DNA of 60,376 nt from Perkinsus marinus ATCC 50983 (Eukaryota > Perkinsozoa > Perkinsida > Perkinsidae), in contig NW_003213014.1 of the NCBI RefSeq assembly GCF_000006405.1, forward strand, positions 24,070 through 84,445. Reading direction: 5' to 3'. Positions 11,873 through 22,157 of the stretch are shown here, piece by piece. The first letter of the stretch is position 1. Each line of letters begins with the position of its first letter. The notes under the pieces were generated by a model that did not search any database, was not told where the DNA came from, and saw only the letters and a list, made by a program, of their open reading frames with translations. Both the position numbers and the translations under genes were made by a program.

Positions 11873-13143
11873 CTGTACGCCTTCGAAAATATGGCGTCTT
11901 ATTCTGTACGCCTGATAAAGCAACATCTACTGCAAAAGTACAATTACAGTGCAAAACTATAGCCGTTTTGATCCTTAGAGGTCTATAACACATTCCTCTG
12001 AGGCGTAGTATTTTACGGCCCACCAAAATCCCTGAATCACCGTTATTGAATCCTACCAACTCAAGGACAACACTATAATCAATAAGATGCAATTATAGAA
12101 AATCTCCAATGGTGAATTAAAATTGGTTTCGTCCTGGCGACAATTTATCAATAGTACGAACTCGAGTGATCTCAGTACGACTCTAAGAGGAATTACTACA
12201 GTAACTTCCCAGCCTCGTTGTGAGGATCAATTCTGGTCAATGACCAGTGGTCATCAGTTCTGTGCTTCGCTCCGTCGACTGTCCGTCTATTTTGTGTGAC
12301 TAATACCGCTCAAACTAAGCTTAACTTAATTTTTATTTACATCATGTATTTAAAATGAATGAAATTTAAGGCAAATCAAGCTTGTGTTTTAATCCCCAAC
12401 TAAGGTCGCACAATTTTCGTCATGCGTATTCCCCATAACACTGCAAACTCCCGTAAAATACTACTTTTTGTAACCAAGTGAGCTCTTTGAATCTACTGTG
12501 GAATGAGTGCAGTTCTGATAGAAAAACCGTAAATTCACGATCCCAGACATACTCAAATTCTCCCAGGTAGAACATTCACGTTAAAATCCTGACAACAGGA
12601 GGCAGAAGATAATGATGAATACTCGCATTTCACAAGCAAACTAGTGAGCATCTACTTTAAGTCCGTATCACTCCTTCAAGAGCCCCAGCGATGATTCCTT
12701 ATACCCTTTCTCACACACAGTCGCGTGCACTGGTTTGGGAGATTTTCCCTCCACTATAGAGGCATTCGACAAGTATATCGGCGTGTTTAACCGACCTCGC
12801 CTGAGTGTCGAGAACATTCCCAGGATTAGATTTCACAAATTAAAAGGTAAATCGTAAGGCTACAGGGTACAATCTAAGGACAAAATCTCGCTCGCCCTCG
12901 GATACTTTCCAAGGAAAATTCTGCCATTTTCTAAGGAACTTCTGCCTTTTTCTAAGGAAGCCAGCTCTCCACTAATGGGTCCTTGCGGCCTTGTTTCACA
13001 ACGACGTACTCGAGAAAGTACTCCAAAATAGCAAGAATGTAAATCACATCTGAGGACACAATCGATTAGAATGGCGTGCGCTTTTGTATCGCTCGACGCG
13101 TTGTGCGAGAGTGCTATATTGTACGATAATAACAAAATCATTA

Positions 13144-14202
13144 ATGACTGACAAGTTCAATAACGACGTTAGAGCTGAAGTTGGGTGCTCTGATATGTAC
13201 GGTGACGATGGTGAGGTCACCAGAGGTGTGGCTCTCGACATGGATATACTTACGTCTATTGGGTTGATACCGTCTACTACCGATAAGCAGTTCCCCCTGA
13301 CTACTACAGGGGTTCATCAGCTAAGTAAGCATGAGAGAGAGGCCCCTGAGGCCCCTGAGGATCCTATGTATGTTTACCCCGCTACGACAATCAATATCAC
13401 CTCGAGTGACTCCTGTGAAGTTGCTAACGATTTGATCGAGTTCTTCGAAAAGAAATTGGATCTATGCGACTTCGAATTCCACAAGGATCATTTTTGCCTC
13501 TGCTCTGAAGTGTACGATAAGAACGGTGACAAAGCCACTGTGAAGGTCCACTTTTTCCGTGTCGGTCGTGACCATGTCAGAGTGTGCTTTCGTTGCCATG
13601 GAGGCAGTAGACGGATTTTTAACGAAGTGTATCGACAAGCCACTAAGCATTTCTCCTCCGAGAAGGAACTTGAAGACGAAGAAGAATCTGCGGGAACTAT
13701 CCCAGAGGCCCCCGACATGGATGACATCAGTGAGAAGGAGCTTTCACCGGTCGTTGAGATGCTCGATGAGTCGTCGCCGCGACTGAGGGCAGAAGGCGCC
13801 GGTGCCCTGGCCAGTGGTTGCGGTGAAGTCGCCTCAAGAGCAGTTCTACTCCATAGGGAGGGGATGCTGAGCTCCTTGGTTAACGATCCATGTGTGGCTG
13901 TTGTTATTGGGGTCTGCCAGATACTCTTAAACGCTGATTTGACAGACGAATTTTCTGTAACTATGTTATCTAAACAAGAAGTGGTTCCTGCTATATTGGA
14001 GGCCCTTGAGAAGTGCACTGACGTTCTCGGTAAAGATAAAACTCGTGCCCGAGTGTTGTCGGCCGCTTTGAAATATTTGGTATGCAACTCAGCTGACCTT
14101 GCTCTACAATGCGATGTGGCAATATTGGGTGATGTTCTGAACACAGTCGGTGGTGATACCATCTGCTCTGCAAATCTCGATGAGGTTCTCAAATACTGCT
14201 AG
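13144..14202 (+). CDS. Hypothetical protein with armadillo-like C-terminal half
   Basis: Single-exon gene of about 352 residues starting MTDKFNNDVRAEVG. An upstream in-frame TTG at 13084 is not a normal start. The middle (VANDLIEFFEKKLDLCDFEF, VKVHFFRVGRDHVRVCFRC) looks like an alpha/beta domain. After an acidic linker (EKELEDEEESAG) come short helices such as LRAEGAGALASG and MLSKQEVVPAILEALEK that resemble degenerate ARM/HEAT repeats. No catalytic motif is seen. Stops and splice sites are absent inside, unusual here since most neighbours have many introns. Function unknown. Confidence 0.75.
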   Translation: MTDKFNNDVRAEVGCSDMYGDDGEVTRGVALDMDILTSIGLIPSTTDKQFPLTTTGVHQLSKHEREAPEAPEDPMYVYPATTINITSSDSCEVANDLIEFFEKKLDLCDFEFHKDHFCLCSEVYDKNGDKATVKVHFFRVGRDHVRVCFRCHGGSRRIFNEVYRQATKHFSSEKELEDEEESAGTIPEAPDMDDISEKELSPVVEMLDESSPRLRAEGAGALASGCGEVASRAVLLHREGMLSSLVNDPCVAVVIGVCQILLNADLTDEFSVTMLSKQEVVPAILEALEKCTDVLGKDKTRARVLSAALKYLVCNSADLALQCDVAILGDVLNTVGGDTICSANLDEVLKYC

Positions 14203-14473
14203 GGGCTTTGAATTTGTAGCAGTTCCCAAGTAGTTGTGGGGTGGTGGATTCGTGACCGTTTATGCTCATCATCATCATCGCTGTTGTTTTCACTCATATT
14301 TTATTGTAAATCTGTCGGTAAGTGCCCTGCTATCGTCGAGCTATGGTGAGGGTCGCTGAGGTGCGAAGCTATGGGAGTACCGCGTAATTCTGCAGCTAAC
14401 GCGTTTTGGGGGATAATAACTACTTGTTGAGTTAGTAACCACATAGGGCCTGAAAATACAGACGAGTGATTCT

Positions 14474-15118
14474 AATGACCTCTCTTGGTGTTGGTAGTGT
14501 GTCGAACTGGGCTAAGAAATTCCTTCCCGTATTTGAAGTCGTTTGAAGTGTTCCCGACCAGGGCTTTAGGAATTCTCACAAGGTAGCTGAGTTATACCAA
14601 CTGTTCAGAACAGTCCTGGAGCGCCCCTTAGATGAGTCAGTAGTTGCTATAGTGTTTGACAACAAACGGTTGGTTTAGCATATGGTTTGTGTAGGAAGAG
14701 GTCATTGACTGAATTAGAAACGGGGAAGGGTAAGCTGGAGGAACTACATGCGTTTCTTGAGAGTATATAAGCTCACTAGACAGGATTGTCAAAGCTGTAT
14801 AGATGTCTCTGAAATAAACTTATTGGATTTGGTTCGGACCTTGAGGATAGGAATATACTGTGTTGTGGTAGAGTGGAAATTTCTATACACTTGCAGTATG
14901 CGCAATCTCAAGAACTAATATTATGTGTGGCAGTCGCAACTCCTTTACTACTGCTATTATCACCCTGAAGTTTTGTATGTAAACTCTCCGGTTAAGTATA
15001 CTACAGAAGAGGGCTTATGATGCTACTGCACATCTGCAAAAGAAAAATTATGTCTCCGGACTAGCCGCAGCATTTCTAGGTCAATTTAGTATCTTTCCAA
15101 AGTTTTTGATATTTTTTT
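14474..15118 (+). CDS. Possible gene, poorly resolved
   Basis: Several coding-looking plus-strand segments: MTSLGVGSVSNWAKKF, KVAELYQLFRTVLERPLDES, KRSLTELETGKGKLEELHAF, CIDVSEINLLDLVRTLR and RAYDATAHLQKKNYVSGLAA. They are in different frames and joining them needs introns of only about 21-33 nt, shorter than elsewhere in the window, and one join hits a stop. It may be a real gene with mis-guessed exons or a decaying one. No family recognised. Confidence 0.3.
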
Positions 15119-15148
15119 TGGAAAAAATGTTATTGCAGTTGTGAAATT

Positions 15149-16013
15149 ATGTCATTCGTGGACATTTCTGATGAGATTGCGGCGGTGAGGGACCTGATGG
15201 TCACGGAGTTCAACAAGCTCAATAGGGAAGTCGCGGGACTTAACACTAAGGTGGCCGCCCTGCATAAACAGCTCCAACACATGGCACTGAGCTCCGACGA
15301 TAACAACACCAACGACAAGACAGTTCTATATACCTCTAGCGCACTGGATGTCACTACGGCTCAAGGGGAAAACTCGGCGAAATTCTTAACGGGAAGCTCA
15401 ACTGGGACGCCCGAGAACGACGAGCCGGCTGAAGGTAGTAAAAGTGGCTCTTCGAGGAAGTCCCATCGCCGTGAGGACTCCTTCATGAGCACTGTATCCA
15501 ATGATGCTGAAGAACTTGCAAGTACGCGGGGTACTCGAGATGGCTTATCTGATGTTGGCCTATAGAGACGCCTATGGAGTCCATACCGTCCTCTGTTCGC
15601 AAAGAGCAGCTCACCTCTGTTAAAAAACGTCGTCGCCAAATTGAGGTAGTTATTAAATATAATTTAGTTCAGGTTGTTGAAGTGTCTTAGGTTGAGAGTC
15701 CCTATTTGATTGAGACTGATGTAACGGTGGAGTATGGCGGGAAGATACTGTGCGACCTCCACGGAGTTACTACCCTGGGCTTACGCTTCTGGTCACTGTT
15801 CCCTATCAGTTTTCCCTGTGGCCTAAAGGCCTCCTTTCGAGCCAACTGCGACAGCAGCTCAAAAGAGTTCCGTGCATACGCGATATAATTGAGGATTCAC
15901 GCGGCGAGCTCTCGGTCCAAGGCGTGTCTACAAAAGGCGAATCGGTTGATCTTGACGATGTCCTTGAAGCCAATGCTGTTCGGGAGTATGAGCGGCTCGT
16001 CGTTAACTTGTGA
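15149..16013 (+). CDS. Coiled-coil N-terminal protein of unknown function
   Basis: Starts MSFVDISDEIAAVRDLMVTE. Residues about 1-50 form a heptad-like coiled coil (EFNKLNREVAGLNTKVAALH), then a Ser-rich low-complexity linker with a basic patch (SSRKSHRREDS). Three introns of about 44, 47 and 44 nt remove in-frame stops and join SVKKRRRQIE, VESPYLIETDVTVEYGGKIL, and FSLWPKGLLSSQLRQQLKRV, ending ANAVREYERLVVNL. The total is about 245 residues. The KKRRRQ cluster could be a nuclear signal. Not recognised. Confidence 0.65.
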
Positions 16014-16102
16014 TGTTATCTCCTGTTGCATGAGTACATTGTAGAATTGCTGACTGTTGTAACCAAATCGGTGAATATGAATTTATTAGCTTTTCAGTTC
16101 TC

Positions 16103-16399
16103 ATGTTGTTGATAGTCATGCTATACGATGGTCGTATGTCTGTCTCTCTGACGCCGCTTTTCTATCAAGTATTATCGAATGAGCCTAGCGTTTATATGTC
16201 AAACAGTTCAGATGACAGAGTCTCGGACTATAAATTATTGATACAGCAACAAGAGTCGACAGCGCAGAATATATTAATCTCAAGGACACTCGAAAGCTAT
16301 TGCTACTCATTTAAGCGACTTGAAGTGTCTTCCGGTCTGATCTCATCTCTCCGTCCTAAACGAATCGGTAACCAGGCTAACGAGGAAGTAACGTGGTGA
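16103..16399 (+). CDS. Small ORF of about 98 residues
   Basis: Begins MLLIVMLYDGRMSVSLTPL, a possible signal or membrane segment, then a hydrophilic region (DDRVSDYKLLIQQQESTAQN). It could be a short gene or an exon of the gene upstream. No homology recognised. Confidence 0.35.
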   Translation: MLLIVMLYDGRMSVSLTPLFYQVLSNEPSVYMSNSSDDRVSDYKLLIQQQESTAQNILISRTLESYCYSFKRLEVSSGLISSLRPKRIGNQANEEVTW

Positions 16400-17085
16400 C
16401 ACCCACCATGCACCGGTACCAAAGTCAATGATGCAGGAACTACAGCACACCACCACTGGGAGGGCTCTTCTTTGCACCATCTTAAATGATAGCAACAATT
16501 CTTCCCACGGTAGATGCTCAGAGATACACCAATGAGGGAATCTCCACTACTCGTGATACGACCATTGTACCAATTCGAGGCACAATATTATCACACAATC
16601 GTCCTCTGACGCGACACATGTCACCAACAAGTCCGAACTACGATTAGGAGGGTCAGTTCGATTCCCTAGTGGTAACAAGGAGGCTCAGCAGCAGAACAAT
16701 TCGGGGTGTACGCATGTGACTGCGAGTCCTCGACGATTAATCTCAATCTGACTGGTTGTTGCCAGAAGTGAAAAACAAATGCCGCATGGATGTGCAAGTC
16801 TCAACTTCTCAACGATCAGTATCATTAAACTTTCATGATGACCCAGCAGTGATCATAATTCACGACGACAACGAGAGATGTGCTTCAATCTGTCATTTTA
16901 TGAGCTCATCGAGTCGCACTTGGTTCGTTGTGGCCATTCTATAGCGGGTTGATTGGAACAGCCTTTTCGCCGTGTTTCGCGGATTTGACGATATACGTAA
17001 CCGTTGGTCCAATAATCACAACAAGAACGCCTCTTTGTAAGGAAACGTTATGTTACATACAAAGACATACGCCTCTTCCACAAGA
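16400..17085. other. Intergenic with a T-arm-like sequence
   Basis: No gene seen. At about 16650-16672 there is GGGTCAGTTCGATTCCCTAG, a tRNA B-box-like motif of the kind found in introns elsewhere in the window. Confidence 0.45.
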
Positions 17086-19937
17086 TCACGTTCCTTCGAA
17101 GTACTTAAGTCCGTTAACATCACCAACGAGTAAGTAGTTGGAAATGAGTGGTCCCGGTGCTGGACACAACAGCTGCAACACAGCGTTACTAGTATTCTTA
17201 TCTCCACCACCAAGCATCAGACCAGCATCACCGTAGGTTACTGATCGTACCCACACGAGGCCAGCCATGTTACCAATGAACACCTGAAAATTCGAGACTA
17301 TAGCCACAGAGTTCTCCTTCCGTATCATCTTACATCCTCCAGCTTGGGCGCGACTATCACTGCCAACAAGGAGTCTTTCAATTCTGCCGGATCGCCCTTC
17401 CACACTTCAACAGCAGGTGGAGTGGCCTGCGTGAGCTTACACAACGTAACAGTCCTCAAAGGAACAGTAACATTGTGAGGATTCAATTCACGCATTGCAC
17501 CGAAGAAGTAATCCCGAACCTGTTATCAAGGCAGTAATACTGTGATAGAATCACCATTACGAACCCACTACCCTATTAGTATTAAGCCATTGCATTCTAG
17601 CAGCATCAGTTGGTACCACACCGCCGGACTTGGGCAAGGACACAACCTCAACCTTGGGCTCCTTGTTGGCCTCCTGGTCCGGTGCTTCCAGCCCGTCCAA
17701 GTAGATCATATTAGCCACAGGGTCATTCGCTAACTTCGTCGAGCTAGACCGCAATCGGGCAGCATCACCTGAGGGGACTCCAGTAGACAGCACTCATAAT
17801 ACACCCGACCAACTACCAGCAGCATCGTCACCATAGTGTGAGGCCAGGTCCTGGTACAACTCATTATCATCTAGCACCAATACAATGTCAACCTCGAATG
17901 CCGAGATGATAGTCTTCAGCAATTCGGTCGAAGGCTCAGCCGGTGCGTTGATTATCAAACCAGAACGGGCTATGTTCCTGATGGTCACCAAGCCGTTAGG
18001 CAACAGCCGAGCACAGCCGCTACTCTACTACTTAGGGCCGCCACTCATTTTCTCTATACCCGAACCAGTACTAGGCTGTACCGCAGCGTGCTTAAGACGA
18101 GCCTTCACGGTTTCCGCCAACACCTTGCACCACCAGATATACACTTGCGGATTATCCGTCCAATGCTTATAGCCATAGAAGTACCTATCATAGGGGTCCA
18201 GGGAACTTCACATTGGTGTGGTATGTGATACCATAAGCTCCTCCCCAGTCTATTAGACAACTGATCCATCGTTCCGCCCGACTGAACCGCTTCGAATGAG
18301 TTCAAATCTTTCGGTGGTTGGCTGATTTTGTACGTGGCGGTGGGCTCCGTATCGAACTCATAGCAACTACTATCCAATATAGTAGCATTCATGGTGCCCG
18401 GCAGATGAGGCAGCTCTCGGAAACTGCCAGTGCATCGAGGGTCCAACTCCACGAAAATCGGCCGTCGGTGTTTCCGTAGTGCGAAATTCGCCAGCATATA
18501 CGCAAGAGTGGATTTCCCACTGGCCGAGGAACCACATACCAACACCTTAGGTGGTGGACACATAGCAGTGCCGAGCTCTGTTGCACGCTTCCGCCTCTGC
18601 TCGATGATAGAGGCTACGCTGAAGTAGTGTGGCATAGTAGCATTGGTCGCATCGTATTCTTGAACTGTTGACCCTCGGAGCTCCACACAGCAACCGTGCC
18701 ATGTGTACACTGCTAGTTGGGAACCAGCTAAAAGGACGAAACGAATAGGCATCGGGGTTTTGAGCAATGACTCGTGATAACGACAATGTGAGAAAATATG
18801 TCCATTGCCAACTACATGTGTCGGGGACAATATGAGAACTTGGATAAAATTTTGGGAATTCTTATTGGCTTCTGAACACCTCTACCCTAATACATATAAA
18901 CTCTTTAAACTGTAGATGGAACTCCTAAGAGCGAGCATATATTCCAACACTAGATGCTGAGATTTCAAGTATCACCCTTCCCCAAACATTACGTCTGATA
19001 ACATACTCGTTGCCCAGGACCAACTCCTTGCCGAAGATCTCAGCACTCGCGAAAGTGTCCGGCACCTTGGAATGGGCCTTCAGTACCACAGCGCCCTCCT
19101 TAGTGGCACCTGGGTCGGTACTTGGCAACGGGGCCAATACCTACAGCAAGTGCACAAAGGGGTCCAAGGGTACGATATTACCAGTCGGAGCTCCGTCCCT
19201 GGTCGGAGCTCTTTCGTCCGCTGGAGGCCGATCATTTGTAGATTCTCTTGTTGGATCGACGAGCCAACATGTGTGGGCCCGCTGATCGTCCCACCCTCTC
19301 CACCATACCCACCAGTGGTTGCCGCTTGATGCTGCAGGTTGGCCTAAGGGGGACATGTGATTACCTCAATGAGCCCCCGAGGGCAGCATTACCTGGAGGA
19401 CATGGGGCTGGGCCATTTTGTTGGGGCCGCCCATATGCTTATCGTAATGAGAGCCACCGCCCTTGTTTTGATAGTGGAAGACACTTGCATTAGGGTCGGG
19501 CTGCTGAGGGACTCTATCATATGGCCCCGAGTTGCCCTGAAGACCATGGTCCGGGGCCATGTGGGGCTTCGTGTCACGGCCCCCAGGGATGTGCTGTGGG
19601 GGATGACCCGAGGGTGGTGGTGGTGGGAAGCCCTTGCCGTACCCCTTGCCTAAGGTAAAGGCTACCTCATTATCACAGCAGAGGTGTATTGACTACCCTT
19701 CCCTGACCAACCCTTGCCCTTGCCGAAGAACCCCTTGCCCATGGCCATCATGGCTGCAAAGGCCGCTGGTGGGGGCGGCTGGGGGGCCTGTTGCAAGTTG
19801 CGGAATTGATTCAATGCTGCTGCTGTTGCCGAATCGGTCCCCCCTTGAGGAGGAGGAGACCAAGGCGGCGGGGGCCCTCCTCCTTTACCGTTGTAATGTG
19901 GTGGGCCTCCGTCTCCTCCTGGAGGCTGGGACCACAT
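17086..19937 (-). CDS. CLP1: CLP1 polynucleotide kinase-type pre-mRNA/tRNA processing factor
   Basis: CLP1 family: P-loop RNA 5'-kinase fold, a subunit of mRNA cleavage factor and of the tRNA splicing endonuclease complex. The N-terminal domain reads ASAEIFGKELVLGNEYVI, then (after a long intron) PGSQLAVYTWHGCCVELRGS. The P-loop is CGSSASGKSTLAYML with RRPIFVELDPRC after it. YDRYFYGYKHWTDNPQVY follows, and the C-terminal domain reads VRDYFFGAMRELNPHNV and ends LLVGDVNGLKYFEGT. Introns are 37-55 nt except the one holding a MITE (about 18995-18730). The start at 19937 (MWSQPPGGDGGPPHYN) gives an unusual extension of roughly 200 residues rich in Gly, Pro, Gln, Lys and His (FFGKGKGWSGKG, KGGGSHYDKHMGG). 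An upstream in-frame ATG at 19970 is possible. Confidence 0.9.
18784..18952 (-). mobile_element. MITE family 1 copy inside CLP1 intron
   Basis: CAATGTGAGAAAATATGTCC at one end, GCATATATTCCAACACTA at the other, with CAACTACATGTGTCGGGGAC inside. It supplies most of the only long CLP1 intron. Confidence 0.85.
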
Positions 19938-20834
19938 TATAACAATAAACTGATGACGATAAAGGTTCAACCCGACGACACTGATAAAGGATCGAGCCCT
20001 TCAAGGAGTCCGCCTTATATAAGAATATCGTCCTCCTCATGTGCCACACTACCGGGACTGGGCGAACTTGAATCTTTCATATCTTGAGTACTCTTGCAGT
20101 TCCTCAACGCTCGATGATATCTATGGGGTGAGGTTTAGTAGACTGCCTCTCCCTCCTGAGTGCGCTCCCAAGATCGAGTTTTACATGTGATGGCTAATCC
20201 TGGGTGGGCTCTTGAAGGTCTATTGAACACGCCGCTAGGTCGGGGCGGAGAACAGATGGCGTCACTTTTTATATCGGGACCTGTCACTATTCTTCCGTCC
20301 CTTTTCTTCGCATTCTTGAGGATACGGCTGTCCGATGGGTATGTGCTAAGTGGAGTTCCTGGTGGTAGTATATATGCATGGCCTACTCTCGAGTGAAGGG
20401 GCACAGGAGCAGTCGATGGCCGAGGACCCGTAAGCGTGCGAGCCCAAGCCGGTTGGGTAGCCGAGATGTGTAAACTTATCCCCGATGAGATCATCGATAG
20501 CCTCGGCAGCTGTTGGAGTGGCGTTGTGGATACCGAAACAGTTCACAGCGCTGGCGGGGACATGGATAACTAAGCAACAGGTAGATGTGCTGTTACTGGG
20601 GATCGAACCGGGGACCTCTCGGTGTGACGTGGTTACCTCGGGTTACTCTAGGGTACTGAGTGGGGTCACTTCGGGAGGATGGGGTGTGTCATGTGTACGA
20701 TCTATTATATGGATAGTTTTCCAACATTAATCGAATTTTTTGAGTTCTAGTTCTTTATTCGTGTTGAAGAGAATCTTTTGCACGCATGCCCAAGGTCATA
20801 TCTTTGCAGCGTAGTTCACTTTCTCCACGTATTA
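19938..20834. other. Intergenic between divergent CLP1 and AK6, with a T-arm element
   Basis: Competing weak frames exist on both strands over 20135-20494 (minus ends in a Pro/Arg-rich peptide), none convincing. A GT...AG block at 20581-20651 holds a reverse-oriented tRNA T-arm. Confidence 0.45.
20581..20651 (-). repeat. T-arm-bearing intron-like block upstream of AK6
   Basis: Starts GTAGATGTGC and ends CTCTAG (71 nt). It contains GGGGATCGAACCGGGGACCT, the reverse complement of a tRNA variable loop plus T arm. It may be an intron of the AK6 5' UTR; there is no coding frame to test it. Confidence 0.55.
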
Positions 20835-22030
20835 ATGCCGTATTCTGTACTGGTAGCAGGTACGCCAGGTGTAGGCAAAACTACCTTTTCTAAAGAGCTA
20901 GCTGCGGCTATGGGTTCGTGTCGGGTTATCGAACTTGGCAAAACAAGTACCTCATTCGTATCTTTGTAGGAAGAACCTAAGATTCTCTTTTCTTAGTTGC
21001 GGCTGAGCACCTTTACAGTGAGTGGGATGATGACCATAACTGCAGCATTTTCGACGAAGATGCTGTTGAGGAGCATCTTGAGAGCCTTGGAGTCTTCGGC
21101 AAGGAGAATGTCGTGGTCGATTTCCACTCCCCGGATTTCCTCCCATCTGAATGGTAATAGCATGTAGTTGTAGTAGTTTTGGTTTATTGAGGAAACTTAC
21201 TTCGTATTTGGTAATTATGTTTGAAGTTTAAATGCAACCTCCAAGTAAACGGCAAAGTAGCTGATAATGTGTTGATAGTTGACGCCATAAAGTTGATGGT
21301 ATCCTTCAACACTTGAATGCGTTCAAACTTCGAACGAAAGTGGTAATTTTTGGGGAGTGAAATATATGGAAATAATCAGTCGGACATACGATGGTCTTTT
21401 TTGACTGGGAACTGTGGGGGAATATACTTGTGGTGATTTCAAGCAATATCTACCGAAATTATTTTTTTCGATTTCTTTATGTTGAAGTAGTATTCAAAAC
21501 TTATACTGTTATTCGAGCTCCCGCTCGGAAATTGGAAAGCTCTTTTTTCAAATTCATCGATCGAGGTTACCTCGGGTCTTCTCTGCCACGGGGCTAAATA
21601 TCTCTCAGTGGGTTAGGCAGACATTGAAGAGGTTTGTGATGATATGGGGTGCTGTTCCATGGAGTTGAAAGAAAACTGTTGTCGTTGTTGATTGCTAAGG
21701 TTCGACCTAGTAGTAGTCTTGCGGTGCTCTACGGAGGCCCTGTGGTCACGTCTAGAGCAACGTCATTATACGGAAGCGAAGATAAAGGAGAATGTGGAGT
21801 GCGAAATATTCCAGACGGTATGGTGTTGTGGGGATGGGTTTGAATCTACACGCAATGGTCCCCGGTTCGATTCGTGGTAGAGTCGTTTTGCTTAGATACT
21901 TGACGACTGTCGAGAACACTTTGGTGAGGACAAAGTGTTGGAGCTGCAGAGTGTTTCCATAGAAAACATCGCCACCAACGTTCAGAGTGTTTTGGCTAAG
22001 ATTACCTCTACCGCTACTAAGGCTCATTGA
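20835..22030 (+). CDS. AK6: Adenylate kinase isoenzyme 6 (AK6/Fap7/hCINAP)
   Basis: Small nuclear adenylate kinase/ATPase, known in other eukaryotes to help 18S rRNA maturation. Four exons: 20835-20946, 20997-21153, 21700-21817, 21896-22030. MPYSVLVAGTPGVGKTTFSK holds the Walker A motif GTPGVGKT. Then AAEHLYSEWDDDHNCSIFDE and VVVDFHSPDFLPSEW match the family positions. Exon 3 gives FDLVVVLRCSTEALWSRLEQ followed by YTEAKIKENVECEIFQT, and exon 4 ends ITSTATKAH. Total about 173 residues, normal for AK6. Every join restores frame. Intron 1 is 50 nt, intron 2 is 546 nt with nothing recognised in it, and intron 3 (78 nt) is tRNA-like. Confidence 0.93.
21818..21895 (+). repeat. T-arm-bearing intron 3 of AK6
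   Basis: 78-nt GT-AG intron that contains GGTCCCCGGTTCGATTCGTG in the sense orientation. Reading through meets a stop (frame ends ...FDSW), so removal is required to reach the conserved AK6 C-terminus. Confidence 0.85.
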
Positions 22031-22157
22031 GGGCCTCTGGACAATACCAATTACTGTTCCTTTGCTTGTTGTATTGTACGTAGTTGAAATGCCGTGATCG
22101 TCCTTGAGTTCAACAGTTTTGTATCTGCTTGGTTGAAGTAAGCTGTCCTTTTCTCAA

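Larger units (their letters stand above)
11181..13143. other. Intergenic with two MITE copies, no gene recognised
   Basis: AT-rich sequence between the divergent CNNM and 13144 genes, so both promoters should lie here. Apart from the family-1 copies at 11529 and 11720, only weak frames are present (for example minus 12092-11835). Confidence 0.5.

Noticed and set aside
13084-13143. Extended N-terminus of the 13144 gene
   Set aside because: The in-frame codon is TTG, not ATG; the first ATG is at 13144.
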